DNA from: Trichoplax sp. H2
Lineage: Eukaryota; Placozoa; Uniplacotomia; Trichoplacea
DNA: 64,000 nt
Assembly (NCBI GenBank): GCA_003344405.1
Contig: NOWV01000184.1
Coordinates: 92,877-156,876 of the forward strand
Reading direction: 5' to 3'
This document shows positions 55,719 to 64,000 of this stretch, in pieces. The position numbers and the translations under genes are program-made. Position 1 is the stretch's first letter; every line of letters starts with the position of its first letter. The notes under the pieces are model-generated. The model made no database searches, had not been told where the DNA came from, and saw only the letters and a program-made list of their open reading frames with translations.

Positions 55719-57034
55719 GCAAAAATCTAAATGTGCCTCTTAAAAGAAATGTAAAAGAAATTAACTTTATCATAGAATTTAACCTGTTTTATATCATTAC
55801 TGCATAAAATTAAGCTATTTCGTTCTTTCTAACAACAATTATATCAAAATTTAAAGATTTACTTACATTTTTGCATGTAAATTTGTTATTGGGCTAATTC
55901 TTCAATGCTATTTTATATGTTGTTTCATTAGATATCATTGTACTTTTGTAACAGTTCAATGTCAACAGCGAAGCTGCAATAATTTATTAGAATATTACTA
56001 GCGAAAATGTAAGATAAAGAGCAATGTTTATTTGTACGCACTACTGTATGGAAGTCTTTGACTTAGGAAGCAAAATTTTTACAATTTATTAGATACGATT
56101 GCTATTACTATGCCACTTTCTGTCTAAATTTACTATCCTAAAGCCAAAGAATAGTATTCGCGATTAGACAGTACCAGTAATATCATATATGAATACTCCA
56201 CTTTTGGTGCAATAATGTGATAGGCAGTAGAATACTATACGCGTACGCGTATATATTAGTATTGTATCGAATTTATTAAGCTGTAATAGCCTACGCTGAT
56301 TGCATTTTGCTGCAATTAGTTGTTTAGTAACCTAAAATGATTTGATATTTGAAAGAAGTCTACAGGGATAGTATTAGCACCGCTATACTTATGATATTCC
56401 GACATTATCGTTCAGAAATTAATAAAACGTATCATTTGAGGCATTAACATCATGTTGTTTTACCTATTTCGATTACTAATGTATGTAAAGGAAACCTCTA
56501 GAATCTATGTGGTTGGTGTAATGCTAGCTAGAGATTGTAAAGAAGCTTTCCAATTAAAGTGTTTACTGCTTCAATACAAATGATGCAGTTCATTAAAGGG
56601 AGACTAGATGCTATATGCCTACAGCAATTCCGAACTGCATTAAAATTTGGAGCTAAACATGTATGCACATGGAAGAAATTTTATAGTGTAAAACGATATT
56701 ACTGTCAAAAATTATTTAATCGGTTGAAGCAATCAAGTCAAGAAGTATCTTTAATATTAAAAGTTATTCAGCCACATCAAATCAATTACTAGCATATTGC
56801 AATACAAGTCTCATTTTATTAGTATACAGCATAACTTATTGACGTAACACCACATACAAGTAGCATTTGTTTCAATAATCGAAATATAGTACCAATATAG
56901 CACAACATACTAGTTTGATTATATAGAATATTTTCGTAGGGAGATAAGCGTATAATATAACTAACTATATAAAATACTATAATTTTAACAATTTCTAAAT
57001 GGTGTTGACATTTTTACTAGGCGGTAGTACATAT

Positions 57035-57040
57035 TTTATT
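57035..57040 (-). terminator. candidate polyadenylation signal for the SEC14-like gene
   Basis: TTTATT on the plus strand reads AATAAA on the minus strand, about 200 nt past the TAA at 57238-57240. It adjoins a run of ATT triplets, so it could be chance. Confidence 0.4.
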
Positions 57041-57237
57041 ATTATTATTATACTCCGTTATCGTATCAGTAAACATGAATTTTCATGTCAAGTACGTGTG
57101 ATATCACTAATTTACGTGGCAGACACGCTAATATAGGAATATGCGTAGTGTAAATTACTACTGCCAGCGAGTTTACACGGAGCATTAGCATAGAGTGAAT
57201 TACTAGTTCCAGTATATTCACGCGAAGCCTTGACAAT

Positions 57238-60200
57238 TTATGATCCATGGTCAACATTAATTCGATATCTATAGCAATTAATTTAAAACAAATTATTTCG
57301 ATTATAGACTTGTTGAAGTATGGCGAATTTAGTAAATATTTAAACTTACTTAATACCCTTAGATAACCAAGTCGATGTAGAATTATCAAATTCAATTATA
57401 AGTTTTCCATTCGCAGTAGCGGCAAAATGCCTACGAACAGATCATTAGAGAGAGATAACAAGATTAAAAGTTGAATGTAATAATATCATCGATATTATTA
57501 CAGAACAAACCCTTCAGCTGATTCAAGGGTAACGTGCTCTAATGGGATGATACTTTCTGGTTGTGAGGCTTTCTCCGGTTGCCAAAGAACTCTAAATTTA
57601 ATATCAGTACTAAAAAGTTTACAAAAACAAAATTAGTCAATTACTGTAGCTGTAATTATGGCTTCATAGAAATATCAACCCAACTTCATTACTCGGTTAA
57701 TTTTGTATTATTTATCATTGACCAGCTATATCTAACCTAGCTGCTATATAATGCCAGTAAACAGTTTCTCCTTTGGTGCAATGAATTTCTTGTAATAAAG
57801 ACTTTCCAGCTTCTATATACATCACAGTTACACAGTTGATAATGAATGTTACAAGAAGGAAATACCGTAATAGTTTAAAGTTAAAGTATCTTTAAACGAA
57901 TACTAGCTGGGCTCACTGATATTGGTCTGGATTAGACCGTGGCTATCGGCACTTTTTGAATCCTGAAAAACAGCAAGCTATTAGATACGAGCATACTGAA
58001 GGTAGGGCAACATATAACTATAGTTATAAATTAATAGCTAGTTACATAATCTAACAACAAAGCAGAAACAATGTGCATACCAAATGTCCAGGAACTATAT
58101 GCATACATCCGCCAGGGCATTTACAAACTCCTCCAAATATTTCAGGAAGGTTTTCTGGCTCAACGTAATCCTACAGTAGATACAATTGAATTTTAAAGCA
58201 AGGTAGAACTATCACACTACAACTCTATTAATCCATTTATACCAATAACTTATGTATTTCATTTCCTCCAAGAACTACAAATTTCTCCCTGGTATTGGGA
58301 TCTAATAATGGGCTAGCTATTTTCCATAATAGAGGAAATAGCCTAAGAAAAAGTTCAAAAATGCTTCTCTAAGCAAGACATCAGAAATGCAAACTCTAAT
58401 AGCACGAGAGTGAAAGTGTTTTTCCGGACTATTTATGTCAATAACTAACCATGGCACGTTAACAAATATAACCTAAATAAGAATAGATAATGCGAAAGTA
58501 TCAATTTGTAGTAAGTCATTATCAAATATGTATACCTTTAGTAGACGGAGTTTAACTAAAAAGTACTTTTGTAATTTTATTAAATATCAAGTATATGTTG
58601 TAAGTGCTTACCCTCCCTACCCTTTCAGGATAGACATCTTGGTCAATTTTTGAAACATGCTTAAATATTGATAAACATTTGCTGTGCGCGAGAGTATATA
58701 TACATAGATGTATAAAATCATAACAATTTGTAAATCAGTGGGTTGTTAATAAATACCGCTCTAACAGTAGATTCGGAATCACTATTACCGGTGAGAGAAA
58801 TTTAACCCAGTCATATCATGAATTTGCGTTGTTGTTTCTATATTTTTTCCCTAGTAATAAAGAAATCTAGAAATACGATCGATTTGAAAGCGTGCTCTAT
58901 GAAGGTTTATACCGCGATCGCTTACAAATTGTTTAGATAATTCTTCAGCCCTACGCAACTGTTTTTCGTTGTGCCATATATGTCTTTTCATAATTTCACT
59001 TAGTGGCAACTAGCAAAATTTATATCATGGTAGCAATGGCATCAGTATATTGCTTTAATTTAATTTAAACAAACTCGATATTTCAAATTTAAAAGTGTCT
59101 AGACATACTGTATAAATAACTGTGTACGCGTATACATGACAACTACGAAAGCATTGTATTGTATCTACCTCCATGAGTTTGTTTGCATCAATTTTGCCAG
59201 TTAATTCAACATAAACGGGTCTTCCATCTCGATCATGTTTATGATAGCCTAGAGAAATAATCTGCAGTGTAGGAAAGAATCAAGTCATGACATCAATAGG
59301 TTTTAAGAATGAAAGGAAGACGTAATTTAGAACCAACCGCCATCATTTCCTTATCAAGTGGAGGCTAAATTGATGAGATGGAACGGTAATGAAAGGTAAT
59401 AAAATATATACGTAAGTGAAATTATTCAGTCATTATCAGATCTAACATAGTAGAGTGCTAAAATTATAAAATTTCAGTAAGAATAGATATTAGCGACAAT
59501 CAGTGGTTAATAAATACGTATATCGATCTTTAACAGAAATTTAGATTCCAATATGATTTTCTAGATATGGTTTAGTGTATATTGTACACTATATAATCCA
59601 TATCAGTTAAAGAATGATTTATTGAACGATATTAACATTATTTAAAAAACCTGTGTAATTCTAACTGAAAATTACTGCTAGTAGTATTTAAATATTCTCT
59701 GTCAAAGAATTTGGTATACGATGTTCAGGGTGTAATTAGGAATATTAAAAATCTATTATAACAGTAAAGTTCATTTATGTATCAGAAATTTTCATGGACG
59801 ATGTAGTAAATGAAGATGATCATAAACCTGGCACAATCGTAATACGCGTAAATGTTTTCAAGATAACTACAAATTTTATAGTCAAATGTCTGTCGCATAT
59901 AAGTTTGGACAATTTTATACCGGTTGATTGAGAATGTTATCAACATCGTTTTCTTTCCTCCACTTGCATTGATTAATATATTGCCTGCGAAGAAGGAAAA
60001 TAATATATATTCAACTTACTTTGCATAAGATAAGTCAAAAGCGTTATTTATGATTTCGTATATAGTGTGTTATAGCTTTACTGCACTGTAAGTCGAATGG
60101 ACTACCAAATATTTGTACGCAATCATCTTCACTTGTATCAAGTAGATTAGAGAATATCGCTTAAAAATAAGGGAGAGATATTGCTTACTTTTTTGCTGCT

Positions 60201-60244
60201 TCAACTTTAAACGATCTGGCCCTTAAAAATCGCAACAGGGTAGC
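57238..60244 (-). CDS. SEC14-like protein with CRAL-TRIO and GOLD domains, 15 exons found, N-terminus missing
   Basis: Minus-strand exons are 60244-60189, 59984-59921, 59364-59334, 59248-59169, 59009-58926, 58850-58789, 58681-58612, 58472-58450, 58342-58243, 58170-58081, 57962-57917, 57812-57737, 57609-57502, 57430-57350 and 57268-57238. They give 1002 nt (333 residues plus stop) without a frame break. The first exon carries the CRAL-TRIO N-terminal signature LLRFLRARSFKVEAAK. The lipid-binding fold follows with RDGRPVYVELTGKID, IHDMTGLNFSH, YPERVGRVIFVNVPWLFPLL and ENLPEIFGG. The C-terminal GOLD domain shows GETVYWHYIAAS, TDIKFRVLWQPEK, IIEFDNSTSTWLSK and KYRINV. This is the SEC14L arrangement. 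Such proteins bind phospholipid, tocopherol or similar hydrophobic ligands and act at membranes; the ligand cannot be told here. The initiator exon or exons should lie above 60244, and I could not find them. Exon 8 is only 23 nt. The donor after 59334 (GTTC) is weak but is the one that keeps phase. Confidence 0.88.
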
Positions 60245-63109
60245 CTAAGCGTGTATAACATATATCATCATTATAAGAAAAAGATGATTGGCATATACGT
60301 GCATGTATTACATCTTATTCAAGGAAAATTGGAATTAATCCATTCAAGCTGCAAACATAATATGTCACAAATTTAGATCGCATATTAATTATATGTTACC
60401 TATAAGTAGTAATAAGTGCAAACAATAGAATCTTTAAGAAATGATCTTGATAATCATGATATACTGCATACATATACTAATCAAACTTTATATTCGTATT
60501 ATTTTCTACTCGATATGAAGGTCCTGCATCGATATTGATTATTTTCACAGCAGATACTCGAATGTGTTATTTTCTATCGTAATATTGGTCACCTACTGTA
60601 CGATACTTTGATAGGATTCAAGTAGAAGTTTGGAAAGATCAGCGATGACGCTAACAATTGTATGTAGCAAAGATGGAATATTAAAGTCTGATAGGATATT
60701 ATTGGTTAAGCTGGGTGGAAGGGATTGGAAGGCATTACCCCTTATGATATAATACTGTAACTACGATAATAAGTTGATAACGGAATATTATATCTGTCCA
60801 ATGAAAATACTACGATATTGTCTACAGAGCAAGCTTTAAAGAAATAGAAGCTTAATATTCTACTGCTAATCATTGCTAAGCTTTCAGTGCTGGCGAATAT
60901 AATTATGTAGTTGTAATACGTGTAAGCAGTTAAGTATTGCCAGGGATTTCTACTAAACTAGTCCCTGGTATTGCATACCTACAGTACCCTTACGTGTTGA
61001 TATATATATATATAAACATATATACAGTATAGTAGGACACTGTTCCAACTAAAAGTTCAACTACTGTAGAGTCTAGTAGTTCCTTGCACAATGAAGTTAC
61101 GCCTATTCAACAGATTTAAAAAAATGGTGCAAATATCGAGAGATAGTAATGTTCCATGGTGTGCAACCAAGTCGATTAGGATGTACTTTACATTATGGGA
61201 TGGTAATGGAATGAGCGAAAATCGACTTATAGTGTCTTTGTATAAAAAACTGAAATGTACACACTACACCTGTTCGAGGTCTGGACTTTCTACATGGTAG
61301 CAATTTGACATGGATGCTATTGGCTATTAAATACTAACGATCTTGATAATAAATTTGACGTATCAAAACTGTTTACCAACAAACCCACAGATGGGCTAAC
61401 TGGAAATGGAGAAAACCAAGCAAGCAGGAATTGTTAAGTGACAAAGAACATGATCGGCTATTGTCAAAAGAGTATCCGTGTTGAATGATGACTAAGCCTT
61501 TTGACGAGCTTAGATTGAAATCAATTTAACGAAGCATGCCTGAATTACGGTAATAACGGGCAAAACGAATGCTTGATTATTGTAAAAGTGATTTCGATGG
61601 CTAATGATGATTAGGCCCGTTGATGGCTTAGCTCGGAAGACAAGTAACTGTAAACAAGGCGAAATTGGTGTAAAAGCAGAAAGAAATAGGGCTGGTAAAA
61701 GTTGTTTCAATAGCTAATCCGCTGATGGCTTATCAAGCTGGTACAATAAGCCGAAATGAGTAAGAGATCGAGTAAAATTACTAGATATAGCAAAAGCTGA
61801 TCTATGGTTGAGGAATCGATACTTAGAATGTGAATTTATCAACCTACTTCTCGCCATCGATATTGATATGATCGAGTTCCTTCTTACTACGGTAAATCTA
61901 CAGTATACATCATGCATTATCGCTGTACCTCATCCGTTGGATATTCAGTACCCACATGGGCTTTTAATTCATTCAATGCTTGTAATTGATCAGAGGATAA
62001 ATCGCCGAGATGTCCACTCATTTCTTCTTAGTAATCTAATTGAAAATAATTTATAACATCAATTTGGTAGATGCCTAACTTAGCGATAGAAGATTATTCG
62101 ACAGAGATCGTTGGTAGTAACAACACTACGTCTTTCACAACAATACTGGATGAATCCACTAGCCATCACCATAGGTGGGAGAAAGTGATGTCAATCTGCA
62201 TGATTGACCAATATCACCTGTCGAAAGCAAAATAGCTTTCCAATCATCATCATCCATGACTGCCTTGACCATCATGAATGAGAATGGTTAACGAACTCAT
62301 TTACCCATGTTGGTCAAGGTAGTCGTCCAACTTGTCCTACTCCTCTCCTCCATGATCATTTTGCCATGGATGTCCACATGTGCCTCATCCTCGGATGACC
62401 AATGGAGAAATCATGTTGACTGGACAGTAAGTCAGTACAATCGGATTGGCATTTCTCATTACCTGTATCACTTAGCAAAGGTTGAGAAAGCGAAAGCAAC
62501 TTCTTCTCTACGATCTTGGCAAAGACCATGTGAAGAAATGGACAACTAGCCGCATTTGGCTATCGCAGCAGAATGGCCTTTGGCTGAGCACGGCTTGACC
62601 TCTGTCTCCTCATACTCATTGTTATTGTATTGTGTTTTGACAGCGCCAATGACATCATTCATTGGTAGTGGAGCGGCATCTGTCTATCTGTCATGCCGTA
62701 ACACGCTGCTGACGAGTGACGACTAGTTACGAGTGACGAGATTAGACAGACAGACAGACGCGACGCTGTCCTGCCTGAAGCGGGACAGGACTTGTGCCTC
62801 AAGTACTGTAGGGTTGGAAGTCATAGTACTGTGGCCAAAAGGGAAGAAAAATGGATTCATTCATCCATGGCAGACAATAGTACAGTATTCTCTTTCCAGC
62901 CATCTTTGCAAGTTCTAAATTCCATGAGCTAAAATTGTTGGTAGTTGACTGACTATAGAGTAGACTGTACAGTAGGTACTAAAGAGTTGCTATCTCAGTA
63001 AAATCAGTACCGTAGCATCGTTTGCGTAGGGTAATCCATTGGCCCATTGACTAAAATTGTTGGTATGGCCTGTCAAGGGCAATGGTTCTTCCTGCCTAGC
63101 ACAGTGCTA
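60245..63109. other. upstream flank of the SEC14-like gene; composition shifts to higher GC
   Basis: The missing first exon(s) and promoter of the SEC14-like gene should be here, but no exon is convincing. A short hairpin (CCAGGGA/TCCCTGG, 60941-60968) and a (TA)7 run (61001-61014) occur. From about 61.1 kb the sequence becomes visibly less AT-rich; sample lines near 62.6-62.8 kb are about 43-52% G+C by count. An open frame at 62307-62549 begins with a hydrophobic stretch but has no other support. Confidence 0.5.
61459..61760. repeat. weak tandem repetition, period about 117 bp
   Basis: A module resembling TTGTAAAAGTG...GCTAATGATGA...GATGGCTTA recurs at about 61459, 61578 and 61692. Only the first 40-50 bp of each unit align, so this is a degenerate array at best. 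Confidence 0.3.
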
Positions 63110-63950
63110 CAAGCGCATACAGTACTGTACTGTACATTTTGCTGTACTGCAGCGTCAAGGGGTCATGGCATAGTCTGCTATTGGCGCATTGCTACCACGG
63201 AATACAATTTACTGACAGTACTGTCCAAAGCTGTACTGTACAGTGTGCACTGTAGATAGTTTGAAGTCCAAAGGTACTGTGTGTACAGTACAATACGGTA
63301 CGGTACAGTGTGCAGTGTACAGTACTGTACACTGTAGAGAAGTTCAAGTCCAACAGTACAGTACAGTACAGTACACTGTAGAGAAGTTCATGTCCAACGA
63401 TAAAGTACTGTACATTGTACGTACGTACTGTGCACTGTACTGTACTGTACTGTAGATCATTTCAAGGCCAAAGGTACTGTACGGTGCAGTAGGGTATAGT
63501 GTACTGTACAGTGTACAGTACATGGTACCCCTTCTTCCCAGTGCTGTACTGTACAGTACTGTACTGTACTGTACTGTGGACTCCTGGAAGTTGGACTGTA
63601 GTGTACTGTAGAGTACTACATACTGATTGTACTGTACTGTACGTACTGTACTGTACTGTACTGTACTGTACATTGTACTGTACGTACGTACAGTACTGTG
63701 CACTGTACTGTAGATCATTTCAAGGCCAAAGGTACTGTACTGTACGGTGCAGTAGGGTATAGTGTACAGTACAGTGTACAGTACATGGTACCCCTTCTTC
63801 CCAGTGCTGTACTGTACCGTACTGTACTGTACTGTAGTCATTTGAACAGTGTACTGTACTGTACTGTACTGTACTGTGGACTCCTGGAAGTTGGACTGTA
63901 GTGTAGAGTACTACATACTGTAAGCAAACACTAGACTGGACACTGTACAC
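63110..63950. repeat. GTACTGTAC-rich satellite-like repeat
   Basis: More than 800 bp are dominated by short runs of TGTAC/GTACA in both orientations, mixed with spacers such as TTCAAGGCCAAAGG, GTAGAGAAGTTCA and CTCCTGGAAGTTGGACTG. Because GTAC is its own reverse complement, long frames open on both strands (for example 63344-63841 minus); these are artefacts of the repeat. It ends about 50 bp before the window edge. Confidence 0.9.
63455..63945. repeat. longer duplicated unit (about 260-295 bp) inside the GTAC repeat
   Basis: GATCATTTCAAGGCCAAAGG recurs at 63455 and 63713, and GAGTACTACATACTG at about 63611 and 63906. Both copies contain CATGGTACCCCTTCTTCCCA and the CTCCTGGAAGTTGGACTG spacer. 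Copy 2 has about 37 bp of extra GTACT repeats. The spacers are nearly identical between copies, which implies recent duplication or homogenisation. Confidence 0.88.
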
Positions 63951-64000
63951 TATCACGGCCAGTACGGTATCAGCGGTCTGTGCAGCTTGATCGCTTGCGC

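Larger units (their letters stand above)
55395..57237. other. intergenic space between two convergent genes
   Basis: The stretch lies tail to tail between the SAM/RA/PDZ gene and the SEC14-like gene. It contains plausible polyadenylation signals for each and no recognisable exon. An open frame at 56559-56792 starts at GTG and has no family resemblance. A run of ATT triplets occurs at 57036-57051. Confidence 0.55.

Noticed and set aside
57066-57395. 109-codon minus-strand open frame
   Set aside because: It overlaps the last two exons of the SEC14-like gene in another frame and shows no family resemblance.
57571-57591. Acceptor at 57592-57593 for the GOLD exon
   Set aside because: It also keeps phase, but starting at 57609 adds TDIKF, which the domain requires.
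57722-57760. Read-through RLDIAGQ after WHYIAA in the SEC14-like gene
   Set aside because: It resembles the GOLD DIxF motif by chance and ends in a stop. Splicing to 57609 gives STDIKFRVLW, the proper motif, and keeps phase.
62307-62549. 80-codon frame beginning with a hydrophobic, signal-peptide-like stretch
   Set aside because: No domain, no splice context and an unusual-composition repeat-rich region; a chance frame is more likely.
63344-63841. 165-codon minus-strand open frame and neighbouring frames
   Set aside because: They are products of the GTAC repeat, with Tyr/Thr/Val/Cys-only composition; not genes.
1-64000. tRNA genes, rRNA, CRISPR arrays, bacterial operons
   Set aside because: I looked for T-loop motifs (GGTTCGAATCC-like) on both strands and for regularly spaced direct repeats with unique spacers; none was convincing.

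Overview
The window is nuclear DNA from an animal. It is AT-rich (roughly 70% by eye), and no long uninterrupted reading frame codes for a whole protein. Five protein-coding genes emerge when short exons are joined at GT-AG borders with the phase kept. The small introns (mostly 100-1000 bp), high intron density and metazoan families (a crossveinless-2/BMPER-type BMP regulator, a WDR86-like propeller, SAM, RA and PDZ modules, a SEC14-like CRAL-TRIO/GOLD protein) suggest an early-branching animal. A placozoan would fit, but a cnidarian or sponge cannot be excluded from the sequence alone.

Layout. 1-1509 (+): 3' end of a WDR86-like WD40 gene, four exons with about one blade each. 3749-9115 (-): a complete 19-exon gene for a coiled-coil protein of about 598 residues, convergent with the first. 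9116-24637: a 15.5-kb stretch with no recognisable gene, holding a two-copy tandem repeat of about 384 bp and two hairpin-forming inverted repeats. 24638-30648 (+): a complete 13-exon gene for a secreted BMPER/crossveinless-2-like protein (signal peptide, five VWC domains, VWD, C8). 30649-38863: no recognisable gene, but tandem units of about 195 bp lie just upstream of the next gene. 38864-55394 (+): a 14-exon gene whose predicted product joins SAM, RA and PDZ domains and a C-terminal coiled coil, a combination I do not know as a named family. 57238-60244 (-): a SEC14-like CRAL-TRIO plus GOLD gene, 15 exons found, first exon(s) not found. From about 61.1 kb base composition becomes much less AT-rich, and 63.1-63.95 kb is a GTACTGTAC-rich repeat.

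The genes do not form a pathway. Two suggest extracellular or membrane signalling (a BMP modulator and a Ras-type adaptor), one lipid binding or transfer at membranes, and two are scaffold-like (propeller, coiled coil). Products come from manual exon joining and family recognition; no database search was possible. I found no tRNA, rRNA, CRISPR array or intact transposase gene.
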